From an uncultured Lachnospiraceae bacterium (GTDB lineage Bacteria; Bacillota; Clostridia; Lachnospirales; Lachnospiraceae): 64,000 bases of DNA. Made by a program: the position numbers and the translations under genes. This document shows, piece after piece, positions 9,705-19,065 of the stretch (position 1 is the stretch's first letter; every line of letters begins with the position of its first letter). Where the stretch lies: NCBI GenBank assembly GCA_947625755.1, contig CANQPJ010000008.1:54937-118936 (forward strand). The letters are read 5' to 3'. The notes beneath the pieces are model-generated. The model ran no database searches. It was not told where the DNA came from and worked only from the letters and a program-made list of their open reading frames with translations.

Positions 9705-10040
9705 ATGAATTATTATGAAATAGGACAACGTATTCGAAAATTCAGAAAAGCATATAATCTATCTCAAGAAGAATTAGCAGAAAAAGTGGGTATATCCACA
9801 ACCCACATGAGCCATATCGAAACCGGTAATACAAAATTGAGTCTTCCGGTGTTTGTGGATATCGCAGACGCTTTATCCGTTCAAACGGATGAACTACTCC
9901 ATGATATTCCACAAACAAATAAAACGCATATAAAGCAGGAACTTACAGAGATTCTTGATGCGTGTTCCACACAGGAGACTTATATCATTACCGATATTAT
10001 TAAGGCTGTAAAAATTTCTTTGGACAAATACCATGAATAA
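9705..10040 (+). CDS. XRE-family HTH transcriptional regulator
   Basis: IGQRIRKFRKAYNLSQEELAEKVGISTTHMSHIETGNTKLSLPVFVDIADALSV. Confidence 0.92.
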   Translation: MNYYEIGQRIRKFRKAYNLSQEELAEKVGISTTHMSHIETGNTKLSLPVFVDIADALSVQTDELLHDIPQTNKTHIKQELTEILDACSTQETYIITDIIKAVKISLDKYHE

Positions 10041-10083
10041 ATTCTTTTCTATTTGGTGTAAAATTGTTGCAGCAGCATGAAAA

Positions 10084-10118
10084 AAAGGCTTTCCCAAATG
10101 TGGGAAAGCCTTTAATAA
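10084..10118. terminator. Bidirectional terminator
   Basis: AAAGGCTTTCCCA-aatg-TGGGAAAGCCTTTAAT flanked by A and T tracts. Confidence 0.8.
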
Positions 10119-10126
10119 TCAATATC

Positions 10127-10390
10127 TTATTCAACTGTGTAAGGCATTAAAGCGATATTACGTGCTCTTTTAATTGCTGTTGTAAGAGCTCTCTGATGTC
10201 TTGCGCATGTACCTGTCATTCTTCTAGGAAGAATTTTACCTCTTTCTGATACATATCTCTTTAATGTTGCTACATCTTTATAATCGATTGCCTTATTTTC
10301 ACTTGCACAAAATGCACAAACTTTTTTTCTTCTGCGACCGCCTCTTCTTCTCATTGGAGAATCCGGTCTTTCACTCTTATTATATGGCAT
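10127..10390 (-). CDS. rpsR: 30S ribosomal protein S18
   Basis: [66 protein letters not shown]. Confidence 0.97.
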   Translation of the reverse strand: MPYNKSERPDSPMRRRGGRRRKKVCAFCASENKAIDYKDVATLKRYVSERGKILPRRMTGTCARHQRALTTAIKRARNIALMPYTVE

Positions 10391-10410
10391 AACTTGACCT
10401 CCTAAATTAA

Positions 10411-10860
10411 TTAAAAGTTAAATGGTAATCCTGAATCATCTACATTATCAGGAATGTTCATAAATCCATCTCCTGCCGGGGCTGTTGGTGCTGACGCTTC
10501 CGGTGTCGGAGCAAATCCCGCATTATTATCAGATGCTGCTTTGCTCTCTGCAAACTCCTGATTTTCCACCACTACCTCTGTTGTATAAACCGTCTTACCA
10601 TCTTTGTCCTGATAGCTTCCTGTCTGAATACGACCTTCTGCTACAATTTTTGTTCCCTGATGAAAGTATTTTTCAGCAAACTCACCGCTTCTGCCAAATG
10701 CTACGCATCGAATAAAATCTGCTGTCTGATCTCCATCTCTCTTAAATCTTCTGTCAACTGCTAATGTATATCTGGCAATAGCCAGCTGACTGTCTCCTGA
10801 TGTGGAATATCTCACTTCAGGATCCCGGGTTAAACGACCCATTAAAATAACCTTGTTCAT
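10411..10860 (-). CDS. ssb: Single-stranded DNA-binding protein
   Basis: [23 protein letters not shown]...[51 protein letters not shown]; acidic C-tail. Confidence 0.96.
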   Translation of the reverse strand: MNKVILMGRLTRDPEVRYSTSGDSQLAIARYTLAVDRRFKRDGDQTADFIRCVAFGRSGEFAEKYFHQGTKIVAEGRIQTGSYQDKDGKTVYTTEVVVENQEFAESKAASDNNAGFAPTPEASAPTAPAGDGFMNIPDNVDDSGLPFNF

Positions 10861-10883
10861 ATTCTTTCCTCTCTTGTCTCAAA

Positions 10884-11174
10884 CTATGCTTCTACTGAAA
10901 CGCACATAAATCTGATGATATTTTCCATAATACGAAGCTGGCTTTCTATTCCGCTTGGAGCGTTTACATTGTCAGTATCAAAAGTAATGAAGTAGTAGTA
11001 GCCTTCTGACATCTTCTGGATTTCATAAGCGAATTTTTTCTTTCCAGCATCATCAACGTTAGTGATGGTACCGCCAAACTTTTCGATAAGAGCTTTTACC
11101 TTATCAAGTTCTGCAGTTCTTCCTTCTTCTTCAATCTTTGCACTAACAACAACTGTTATCTCATATTTGTTCAT
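10884..11174 (-). CDS. rpsF: 30S ribosomal protein S6
   Basis: MNKYEITVVVSAKIEEEGRTAELDKVKALIEKFGGTITNVDDAGKKKFAYEIQKMSEGYYYFITF; start refined (SD AGGAGGT). Confidence 0.95.
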   Translation of the reverse strand: MNKYEITVVVSAKIEEEGRTAELDKVKALIEKFGGTITNVDDAGKKKFAYEIQKMSEGYYYFITFDTDNVNAPSGIESQLRIMENIIRFMCVSVEA

Positions 11175-11259
11175 GCTTTTACCTCCTTTTGGTCTCTGGC
11201 CTTTCCCTTCATGGGAAAAGCAAGGATTATTTTGTATATCACGAGATATTATACTAACA

Positions 11260-11296
11260 CAAGAAAGCCCTCTTTGCAAGGGCTTTCTTTCCAATT
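11260..11296 (-). terminator. Terminator hairpin between ABC exporter operon and rpsF
   Basis: GAAAGCCCTCTTTGCAAGGGCTTTC. Confidence 0.65.
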
Positions 11297-11338
11297 TATT
11301 CATATTTATCTACAGTCAGGTCAGTATTTATCTCCAGT

Positions 11339-12142
11339 TTACTCAAGGTTTAATTTTCTGCTTAATGCATAGTATGTAGCAATGGTAGACAGGATAGCTA
11401 TAACCACCTGCTGCACAATGGCAAATATCAGTATCGGCTGGAATATCGCATCCCCAATTCCCACATTTTCCAATGTGGCATTCATGTTATTATTAAACAA
11501 CAGATACACGCCGATAGCAGAAACAATCTCTATGATAATTTTAAAGACAATATAGGTTGCGATTGCACCTGCAATTCTGTTGCCAGTCCACGCCTGACCT
11601 ACACTGAAACAAGCATACCCCATTGCTATATAAGTATATATTGCCAGCATCATTAATACCGCAATCATAATAATATACTTCCACAGATTCTGTCTGCTGA
11701 TTTCTTTGATAAGATATATCAATTCATTTCTCATTCCCACAAAAGCAGCAAGATTTCCTATAAACAGTGTCGCTACAATCGCAATAATAAATACAAATGA
11801 TGCGATAATCCATACATAGCTTACAATCGATTTACTTGCAATATGCTGTCCTACACTTACAGGTAATGTAAAAGACAGGTATCCTTCTCTTTTTAACATA
11901 CTGTCATAAAATCTTTTTAAGATAAGAATTACAGTTCCAATAACAACCCCAATAATCCCAAAGATAAAGACAGTATTTGTAACTCCTACCAGAATATTAA
12001 CCACCACATTATCTATATGGAAGGCATTCTCAATTTCAACAAAAATCTTTAATACAACGGTTATGATAAATACAATCAAATACATCACTCCGAATGTTCT
12101 TGCTGTAGCTTTAAACTCATTCTTAATTAACTTTCCTAACAT
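11339..12142 (-). CDS. ABC transporter permease
   Basis: Six-TM-like hydrophobic protein, overlaps the 3' end of the ABC ATPase gene. Confidence 0.75.
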   Translation of the reverse strand: MLGKLIKNEFKATARTFGVMYLIVFIITVVLKIFVEIENAFHIDNVVVNILVGVTNTVFIFGIIGVVIGTVILILKRFYDSMLKREGYLSFTLPVSVGQHIASKSIVSYVWIIASFVFIIAIVATLFIGNLAAFVGMRNELIYLIKEISRQNLWKYIIMIAVLMMLAIYTYIAMGYACFSVGQAWTGNRIAGAIATYIVFKIIIEIVSAIGVYLLFNNNMNATLENVGIGDAIFQPILIFAIVQQVVIAILSTIATYYALSRKLNLE

Positions 12143-12834
12143 TTGAATACCTCCCGAAACACTTCATCTACCGACTTGCCATACTCTTCCCGAATGTCAT
12201 CTACACTCTTGTGCATAATCAGTTCCCCATCTTTAATCATCACAACATCATCCAAAACTTTCTCAATATCGGAGATGAGATGCGTGGATATAATAACTGT
12301 AGAATCCGGACTGTAATTTGTGATAATTGTGTTCAGAATATAATCTCTTGCCGCCGGATCTACACCCCCGATAGGCTCATCCAGAAAATAAATGTCTGCC
12401 CTGCGGCTCATAACTAATATAAGCTGTACTTTTTCCTTGGTACCCTTTGACATTGTTTTAAGTTTATCGTTCGGATTAATATTTAATTTGTTGAGCATAT
12501 CGTATGCTCTCTCACTATCAAAATCCTCATAGAAGTCTGAAAAATAGTCAATTATCTGCTTTACTTTCATCCAGTTGTTCAGATATGTTTTTTCCGGCAG
12601 ATAAGAGACTCTTTTCTTTGTCTCTATCCCAATTTTGTTTCCATTAATAGAAATTTTGCCGCCTGTCGGAGTCAAAAGCCCATTTGCCAATTTAATCAGC
12701 GTAGTCTTTCCACTTCCGTTTGGTCCGAGCAGCCCTACAATCTGTCCGCTTTCTATCTGCAAGGTAATTCCCTTTAATGCTTCTTTTTTTCCATATTTTT
12801 TCTTTAAATCTTTACATTCAAATAAAACGCTCAT
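12136..12834 (-). CDS. ABC transporter ATP-binding protein
   Basis: GLLGPNGSGKTTLIKL (Walker A), MSKGTKEKVQLILVMSRRADIYFLDEP (signature/Walker B). Start refined to MSVLFECKDLKKKYG. Confidence 0.93.
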   Translation of the reverse strand: MSVLFECKDLKKKYGKKEALKGITLQIESGQIVGLLGPNGSGKTTLIKLANGLLTPTGGKISINGNKIGIETKKRVSYLPEKTYLNNWMKVKQIIDYFSDFYEDFDSERAYDMLNKLNINPNDKLKTMSKGTKEKVQLILVMSRRADIYFLDEPIGGVDPAARDYILNTIITNYSPDSTVIISTHLISDIEKVLDDVVMIKDGELIMHKSVDDIREEYGKSVDEVFREVFKC

Positions 12835-12892
12835 GATTTGCCTCCTAATAAGATAGTCCCCAAAATCTAAAGGGGAGGTAAAGAATAGAATC

Positions 12893-13249
12893 TTATTCTT
12901 CTTTCCGGATAAAATGAATAATTTCATCTTTTGTGTAATTTAACTCGGACATTTTTTTTACATATTCTCTTGTAAAACCTTCTGCACGTTTTTCTCTAAT
13001 CTGAGTCAAAATACTGTCATCTTCCGTTACTACTCTTCCCGCAGTACGATTGGTTATAATAAGTCCACGGTTCTCTAACTCTGCCATGGCTCTCTGCATT
13101 GTGTTAGGATTCACTGCCGCTTCAGAAGCCAACTCCCGCACCGATGGCAGTTTACTCCCCTTCCCGTACTCACCGGATATAATTTTCTGTTCAATCTGTT
13201 CTAATAACTGCGTATAGATTGGTCTATCATTTTTTAAGCTCCACGACAT
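12893..13249 (-). CDS. GntR-family (YtrA-type) transcriptional regulator
   Basis: IYTQLLEQIEQKIISGEYGKGSKLPSVRELASEAAVNPNTMQRAMAELENRGLI; short C-terminal domain; precedes an ABC exporter. Confidence 0.92.
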   Translation of the reverse strand: MSWSLKNDRPIYTQLLEQIEQKIISGEYGKGSKLPSVRELASEAAVNPNTMQRAMAELENRGLIITNRTAGRVVTEDDSILTQIREKRAEGFTREYVKKMSELNYTKDEIIHFIRKEE

Positions 13250-13250
13250 T

Positions 13251-13314
13251 ATATCCCTCCTGACTGTATTATTGTATTAAGTGCTTAATACAATAATACA
13301 GTCAGGAGGGATAT
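13251..13314. promoter_or_regulatory. Perfect 31-bp-arm palindrome covering the gntR promoter and SD (probable autoregulatory operator)
   Basis: ATATCCCTCCTGACTGTATTATTGTATTAAG-TG-CTTAATACAATAATACAGTCAGGAGGGATAT, arms perfectly complementary. Confidence 0.9.
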
Positions 13315-13321
13315 TTGTCAA
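13293..13321 (-). promoter_or_regulatory. Sigma-A promoter of the gntR-ABC operon
   Basis: Reverse strand TTGACA (13321-13316), 17-nt spacer, TATTAT (13298-13293). Confidence 0.75.
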
Positions 13322-13356
13322 GCATTTTATTTGAATCAGTAAAAACAATTTAAAAC

Positions 13357-13536
13357 TTATTCTTCTAATATTTTTTTTACACTTTTTTCAAAATTTTTTC
13401 TTGGCAGCATCACTATCCTGCCGCACCCTGTACATTTTAATTTGAAATCTGCTCCAACCCGAATAATTTCCCATTGGTTGGTTCCACAAGGATGCCCTTT
13501 TTTTAAAGTTACAATACTTCCGATATGATATGTCAT
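13357..13536 (-). CDS. DUF951-type small zinc-ribbon protein (59 aa; absent from the ORF track)
   Basis: MTYHIGSIVTLKKGHPCGTNQWEIIRVGADFKLKCTGCGRIVMLPRKNFEKSVKKILEE; ATG overlaps the stop of the upstream NlpC/P60 gene (TGATG). Confidence 0.85.
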   Translation of the reverse strand: MTYHIGSIVTLKKGHPCGTNQWEIIRVGADFKLKCTGCGRIVMLPRKNFEKSVKKILEE

Positions 13537-15359
13537 CAGTTTACAACCCTTCCTATTCCTACGATATGATTCTGATTATTATATGTAATCGGTTGTCCGC
13601 CTTTTTCTACAACGCTTCCGTTTCCTGCATACATTGAAACATGATAAATATTCAGGGTTCTTCCCGGAGTGCTGTACATCACCGCACTATTATAATCTCC
13701 ATAGAAAATCAAATCTCCGGGTTTTAAATAATCATAATCCAAATAGCCATAATATACGATTTTTTTCTTTTGGTTTAAATAATCAAATAGTGCGCCGGCA
13801 GACAATGCCCATTTACTGCTCCCCAGTTTTTTCTGGTAATGTTTATATGCTTTGTATCCTTTCCATACCAAAGAGGAACAATCATAATACTTTTTCTTCA
13901 TCCGTTTGCTTTGGCTGTACTTCCATTTGTTGACAATGTAAGTTGCTCTCTTAATAATGGTTTTCATTCCTTTAGCGCCTACTTCTACCCTGTAGTCAAA
14001 AGAATAATTTCCAATTTTTGCATCGACATAGGCAACTCCGGACTTTATCCCTGTAATCGTGCCATCTGCTGCCACTGTTGCAATGGATTTCATTCTGTTT
14101 GTATAAGCAGGCCGCAATGTACCTATATTAGTAATATTTATTTTTGTCTTTTTTCCTTTTATAATATATGCAGGTAATTGATTAAATACAGGATTATATA
14201 CTGTGTATGTTACCTTATATGTCTTTCCATCTACTGTCGCCTCAATGGTTCCGCTTTCCGGGGTATCTCCCAATAAAGCTATTTTATTGCGATATACAGT
14301 AGTTTTCAGCCTTGATGTATCCGGCAGTGTCCATGTAATTTCGCTATACGGGGACAATCCGGAAAAAGATATATACTGCAGTCTGTCCGGTCCTGCATTG
14401 CTTCCGAGAAGAATGATATTTTTTGTATTAATCACAGGGTCGGAAACATATACGGTATTACTGTATGTTGTAACAGCACCTTTCTTATCCGTTACCGTTG
14501 CAACCACGTTTGCATTTCCGGTATTGACTGTTTTTGCTTCCGCAACAATTTTACTGTCATCAGACTTTGTTGGCTTCGTCAATATTTTTGTATTCGAGGA
14601 AGACCAGACGCATTTTTTTATGTTGCTTTCATCCAGATTGGCTATCTTAAACCGGATTGTTTTGTTTTTTGCCCAATTAATACGTTCATTTCGAATATTA
14701 TTGTTCTTTGTCAGGCGTCTGATTGCTGTCACTTTTTTACTTACGCTATTATCAATCGGTATCATATTGGTCTGGTTTGCCCGAACTGTTACGGAGCACT
14801 TTGCCCAGCCTTTACTGCTTCTCATGATAACCGCAGTCGTTCCGGGATTCACTCCCTGAATCAACCCATGGGAATTGACAGTCGCAATGTGTTGGTTTTG
14901 GGAATGGTAATAAACCTTTTTTTGTGATTGGACAGTCAACTGATACGTTGCGCCTTCTAAAATATCTACATAATATATATTTGGCGTTATTTTTTTTGAT
15001 GCATCCGGCACTGTCACCCTGCAGGAATAATATTTCTTTTTATACTTGGCTGTAATGGTTGCTGTCCCATATTTTAGTCCTCTGACAACTCCCTTTTTCA
15101 CAGATACAGCGTATTTGTTTGATGTGCTCCATTTAATTTTTGCATTAGCCGGTGCATTGACAATGGTCAGTTTGCGTTTGCCGCCTTTATTTAACACGAG
15201 GCTTTCCTGTGAAATTCTATATGTTATTTTTGCCGGTGTAATGTCAGGCTGTATACATATCGCTGCCACTAACAGCAAGACTAACACACGGGCTAAAAAA
15301 TTTTTTATATTCCTCTGTTGTTGCTTTATTTTCATTTTATCTTCCGATTTTCCTTTCAA
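13536..15359 (-). CDS. Secreted NlpC/P60-family protein with multiple Big2-like Ig domains
   Basis: Big2 repeats (IKWSTSNKYAVSVKKGVVRGLKYGTATITAKYKKKYYSCRVTV) and C-terminal YDCSSLVWKGYKAYKH...LKPGDLIFYGDY...YHVSMYAGNGSVVEKGG (Cys/His catalytic motifs). Confidence 0.88.
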   Translation of the reverse strand: MKGKSEDKMKIKQQQRNIKNFLARVLVLLLVAAICIQPDITPAKITYRISQESLVLNKGGKRKLTIVNAPANAKIKWSTSNKYAVSVKKGVVRGLKYGTATITAKYKKKYYSCRVTVPDASKKITPNIYYVDILEGATYQLTVQSQKKVYYHSQNQHIATVNSHGLIQGVNPGTTAVIMRSSKGWAKCSVTVRANQTNMIPIDNSVSKKVTAIRRLTKNNNIRNERINWAKNKTIRFKIANLDESNIKKCVWSSSNTKILTKPTKSDDSKIVAEAKTVNTGNANVVATVTDKKGAVTTYSNTVYVSDPVINTKNIILLGSNAGPDRLQYISFSGLSPYSEITWTLPDTSRLKTTVYRNKIALLGDTPESGTIEATVDGKTYKVTYTVYNPVFNQLPAYIIKGKKTKINITNIGTLRPAYTNRMKSIATVAADGTITGIKSGVAYVDAKIGNYSFDYRVEVGAKGMKTIIKRATYIVNKWKYSQSKRMKKKYYDCSSLVWKGYKAYKHYQKKLGSSKWALSAGALFDYLNQKKKIVYYGYLDYDYLKPGDLIFYGDYNSAVMYSTPGRTLNIYHVSMYAGNGSVVEKGGQPITYNNQNHIVGIGRVVN

Positions 15360-15420
15360 CTTACCCTGCTTATATCTTCATCAATAGCATAACATATTGT
15401 AAATATAAAATCTATACCGG

Positions 15421-15453
15421 AAAAAAGCCGCTCGCTTTTGCGAACGGCTTTTT
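15421..15453 (-). terminator. Terminator after tRNA-Cys
   Basis: AAAAAAGCCGcTCGC-tttt-GCGaACGGCTTTTT. Confidence 0.75.
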
Positions 15454-15456
15454 GAG

Positions 15457-15527
15457 AGGCGACAACCAGATTTGAACTGGTGATAGCGGTGTTGCAGACC
15501 GATGCCTTACCACTTGGCTATGTCGCC
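15457..15527 (-). tRNA. tRNA-Cys (GCA)
   Basis: GGCGACATAGCCAAGTGGTAAGGCATCGGTCTGCAACACCGCTATCACCAGTTCAAATCTGGTTGTCGCCT; anticodon GCA. Confidence 0.95.
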
Positions 15528-15599
15528 ATATATTTTGAACCTCTTTATTATAGCAGGGGTTCCGGTTATCGTCAAGGATGCGTACATCTTTAACGGTAA

Positions 15600-15671
15600 T
15601 GACTCCTACGGGAATCGAACCCGTGTTACCGCCGTGAAAGGGCGATGTCTTAACCGCTTGACCAAGGAGCC
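15600..15671 (-). tRNA. tRNA-Glu (TTC)
   Basis: GGCTCCTTGGTCAAGCGGTTAAGACATCGCCCTTTCACGGCGGTAACACGGGTTCGATTCCCGTAGGAGTCA; anticodon TTC. Confidence 0.95.
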
Positions 15672-15741
15672 ATTGTGCTGATTTATCCACTGATTAACAG
15701 CTTTAGTAGTGTATCAGATGAACTTTATTTTGTCAACACAT

Positions 15742-16452
15742 TTATATATTAAAATTTCCTGTTATAAACTGTTGAATCATATTATTATCATATATCAGAC
15801 TTAACAGTCCATTATCGGCAATGGCTTTACATATCGTCTGCCCCCAGTCTGTGGAACTGAATGCCGTAACTACGATACATAAAATCCATATGATGATAAT
15901 TGATTCAAAAAATCCAAGAATGGCTCCACCAATAGAATTAAATGTCTTAATCACAGGTAACTTTGCTGCAATATCTAAAATATGAACTAAAATCTTTACC
16001 AATATTGTCAATACTACAAACAGTAATATAAAGGTAATTGCGCCAAGAATCATGTCTGCCAATGCTTCTGCAATATACCCGGCAAAAGAGTCTACTTTTA
16101 ATATCTCATAACTTTCCTCTGTGTTATTCTTTTTTAATGAATTCCGGACTTCCAGTGGAAGCGGCAGATTGTCAATGATTTTCTTTTGTGCGCTTACGCC
16201 TGTCTGTGTTACATTTTCCGTAGCAGTTTCCACATTATTTTCTATGTATTTTTCAATACTGGATTGTACTCCGGTATAAACGGGTGTCATTTTTAATAAC
16301 TGCTTAACCGGGGGAGTCAGCAGATTTACCAATAGAAGCACCACAATCACAGAAACCAGAGAAAATACCATCTTCAGCATTCCCCGTTTCAGCCCGATAA
16401 TAATCATGGCTATCATAAATAATCCTATACTGATTAATATTATATCTCCCAT
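15742..16452 (-). CDS. CvpA family membrane protein
   Basis: Multi-TM; GLKRGMLKMVFSLVSVIVVLLLVNLLTPPV, IGGAILGFFESIIIIWIL. Confidence 0.75.
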   Translation of the reverse strand: MGDIILISIGLFMIAMIIIGLKRGMLKMVFSLVSVIVVLLLVNLLTPPVKQLLKMTPVYTGVQSSIEKYIENNVETATENVTQTGVSAQKKIIDNLPLPLEVRNSLKKNNTEESYEILKVDSFAGYIAEALADMILGAITFILLFVVLTILVKILVHILDIAAKLPVIKTFNSIGGAILGFFESIIIIWILCIVVTAFSSTDWGQTICKAIADNGLLSLIYDNNMIQQFITGNFNI

Positions 16453-16494
16453 CTTTCCTCCACACCTGTGTAAACAGGTTTCATTTGTACTCTG

Positions 16495-17691
16495 TTACTT
16501 TAATTTTACTTTTTGAATTTTTGAACGGGTCATAAATAAAAATGTCCGCGAACCGTCAACCGGCACAATTCCATTCATCTCGCCCCTGAATGTGGTCTTA
16601 AACTTTTCTACTCCGTCAAATGAGATAATCCGGCAATTCATATCATCATACATCAGTATATTATTTCCGGAAAAACTTACACAATCATAGTCCATCTTTA
16701 TTTCTGTTTTCATTTTCCGGTTTCCATCCAAATCATATACTTCGATACGATACGGATACCTGCTGTTATGATTCTCTAAAATAAAACCTACATATTCTTC
16801 ATTATAAAAAACTTTCTGTATTTCATCATTTATCTTTACTTCTTCTTTTAGCTTTGACTCGTCTTTTACCTTATATATAGATAGAACATTTTCTCCTACA
16901 GCAACGACATCACTATTAGACAAAAATTTCACCATTGGAACGAGCGCCTCTTTGTACTGATTATGTTCTCCGGCTATCTTGTTTTCAGAACTTTTCCCGG
17001 TATTGGAAAAATTATAAAAAACAATTCTGTTGCTCATGCTTCCGTTATTGACTGTTATATAAGATACCGCCATTTTTTCTCCATCATCTGAAATCGAAAA
17101 ATCCAACGGATACCCGTTTTCGTCCAACAAGGTTTTGTGGGAGATTAATTTATTTCCCTCTTTGTCAAAGACCTCAATGTAATTGGCGCTCTGATCTTCC
17201 AGTAATGCTGCAACCACTCCCTGGCTGGCAACCTCAACTTTAATAATTGGAAAACTGGTAGTTATCTTTCCCTGCTTTCCCTCATCATCATAAATGAAAA
17301 TGTTATTGCTGTTCTTGTCCGCCACAGCAATATATTTATCACATATATCCACAATAGGCGTTTTCATCTGATAAGACTCATCCCAGACAGTTCCATCGCT
17401 GTCTATATACGATATGCCGTCTCCACTATATTTGATAACAAAATCCTGATAGGAAAGATATTGGCTTCCGGAGCTGCTGTCCACCTTGATAGAATTCAGC
17501 ACTTTATAATCATCATAGCTGTTGTAACGATTATATAGCAGGAATCCGGCAATAATAATTACAACAGCCAAAATAATAATACTGATGCGAATCGTTACTC
17601 TGTTTGTATGTTCTCTTACAAAATCGATAATCCGTGAGCTTGTAAATGATTTATTTATTTTTCTAATTTTGTTTGATTTGATTTGTGCCAC
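16495..17691 (-). CDS. DUF5711-like membrane-anchored beta-propeller protein
   Basis: Single N-terminal TM then repeated YIDSDGTVWDESYQMKTPIVDICDKYIAVADKNSNNIFIYDDEGKQG... pattern; adjacent to cvpA. Confidence 0.6.
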   Translation of the reverse strand: MAQIKSNKIRKINKSFTSSRIIDFVREHTNRVTIRISIIILAVVIIIAGFLLYNRYNSYDDYKVLNSIKVDSSSGSQYLSYQDFVIKYSGDGISYIDSDGTVWDESYQMKTPIVDICDKYIAVADKNSNNIFIYDDEGKQGKITTSFPIIKVEVASQGVVAALLEDQSANYIEVFDKEGNKLISHKTLLDENGYPLDFSISDDGEKMAVSYITVNNGSMSNRIVFYNFSNTGKSSENKIAGEHNQYKEALVPMVKFLSNSDVVAVGENVLSIYKVKDESKLKEEVKINDEIQKVFYNEEYVGFILENHNSRYPYRIEVYDLDGNRKMKTEIKMDYDCVSFSGNNILMYDDMNCRIISFDGVEKFKTTFRGEMNGIVPVDGSRTFLFMTRSKIQKVKLK

Positions 17692-17758
17692 AATCCCACT
17701 TCCTATTCTTTAGTCTATAAAGATTATACAATAAGTTTACGATTATGGCACTATTTTT

Positions 17759-18919
17759 TTACGGAAGTTTTATTTTTTGCCCTTCAATGATTGTGTAATC
17801 TTCATCAATGTCATTGTATTTTCTGATTTCTTCCACCATTTCACTTGTCCCATACACTTTCATGCTAATATCATACAAAGTCTGTCCTTTTTTCACGACA
17901 TAAGTTGTTCCGCTCGCCTGATTGTTTGCCGCTTTACTGTTTTTATTCTTTGTTTTGCTCTCTGCAGGTATTGTTTCTCGCCCTATTGTTTCTGTCTCCT
18001 CTGCTATTGTCTCTGTCTCTTCTAATGTTGTTGTTTCTTCTGTAGATAAAATCCGGGTTTCACTATTATTTCCGTTCAGCATTTCATTGACCGCTTTCGC
18101 TTCCTCATCCATGTTATATCCCGCCAGTGTCTGCTTAATGTTTTTCAGTTCACCATAATTGTTCAGCATCACTATTGTAGATAACAGCAATGCTACAATC
18201 AACAACCCGCTGATGCCATAGGCTACACGTCCCTGCTTTGCCGGCTGTCCGCTTTCTTTTAATACTTCCCGAAAACTTCGCGGCTCGTTTGTCATCTTTT
18301 CTTTTATCTCAACTTTATTATTTTCTCGTGGTTTTTCTTCTCTTGGTTCTTCATTCATACTCTTCATATATTTTTTCATCCTTTCATTTTTTTCATAATA
18401 GATATAGTATCCTGCCTGTTTTTCAAGTTTCCCCCGCCTGCACATATAAAAACTATCTTCGTTTTCTGTCCTGTCACTTAAAAAACAAATCTTGTCATTA
18501 CCAGCAAAATTGTCCATATGCAGTTTTCTGATTCCTTTTAAATCATCCCGTACACGATAAGGAACAGATACAAACCAGCCCACAATATTCATTTTGCCAA
18601 AATATTTTTTAATATCGTTATATATCCCCGACCATATATCATCATTAAATATTAAGCTGTTTTCAATAACGTCCCTCACTTCTACCATTGCCTTTACAAA
18701 CACATATGTATTATTCTTTTTTCTTTTTATGTCCCCCATCAGAACGCCATATTTTATATGTTCTTCGTTTTTTGGCTTTTTTTTAAGAAGCGTCATTACA
18801 TTGTCTTCGATATAAATTTTTTGATTTGAATCATTTTCCCCTATCTGACGTATGTTTTTTGGAATTATTACGTTATCCTGCTCTCTTGACTCTTTACTGC
18901 TATATACCATCTCTATCAT
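17759..18919 (-). CDS. JAB/MPN-like N-domain, TM, C-terminal LysM protein
   Basis: C-terminus TYVVKKGQTLYDISMKVYGTSEMVEEIRKYNDIDEDYTIIEGQKIKLP is LysM; N-domain resembles a metal-site-less JAB/MPN fold (inference). Confidence 0.7.
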   Translation of the reverse strand: MIEMVYSSKESREQDNVIIPKNIRQIGENDSNQKIYIEDNVMTLLKKKPKNEEHIKYGVLMGDIKRKKNNTYVFVKAMVEVRDVIENSLIFNDDIWSGIYNDIKKYFGKMNIVGWFVSVPYRVRDDLKGIRKLHMDNFAGNDKICFLSDRTENEDSFYMCRRGKLEKQAGYYIYYEKNERMKKYMKSMNEEPREEKPRENNKVEIKEKMTNEPRSFREVLKESGQPAKQGRVAYGISGLLIVALLLSTIVMLNNYGELKNIKQTLAGYNMDEEAKAVNEMLNGNNSETRILSTEETTTLEETETIAEETETIGRETIPAESKTKNKNSKAANNQASGTTYVVKKGQTLYDISMKVYGTSEMVEEIRKYNDIDEDYTIIEGQKIKLP

Positions 18920-19014
18920 GGATTCCCTCCTTTTTCTAAGATACGCCCCAATAATAGCACAATATACATGTTTTAATTTGTCAAAACCATGTATTGATTT
19001 CCAAAACTTTGCGA

Positions 19015-19050
19015 CAAAAAAAGCACTGCTTATACAACAGTGCTCTTTTT
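19015..19050 (-). terminator. Terminator after sirtuin gene
   Basis: AAAAAAAGCACTG-cttatacaa-CAGTGCTCTTTTT. Confidence 0.75.
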
Positions 19051-19065
19051 AGTACAATAAACATT

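Noticed and set aside
14203-14859. 218-aa ORF on + strand
   Set aside because: Antisense to the NlpC/P60-Ig protein; hydrophobic low-complexity translation is an artefact of Lys-rich coding on the other strand.
15412-15690. 92-aa ORF on - strand
   Set aside because: Spans tRNA-Glu and tRNA-Cys; translation of tRNA genes.
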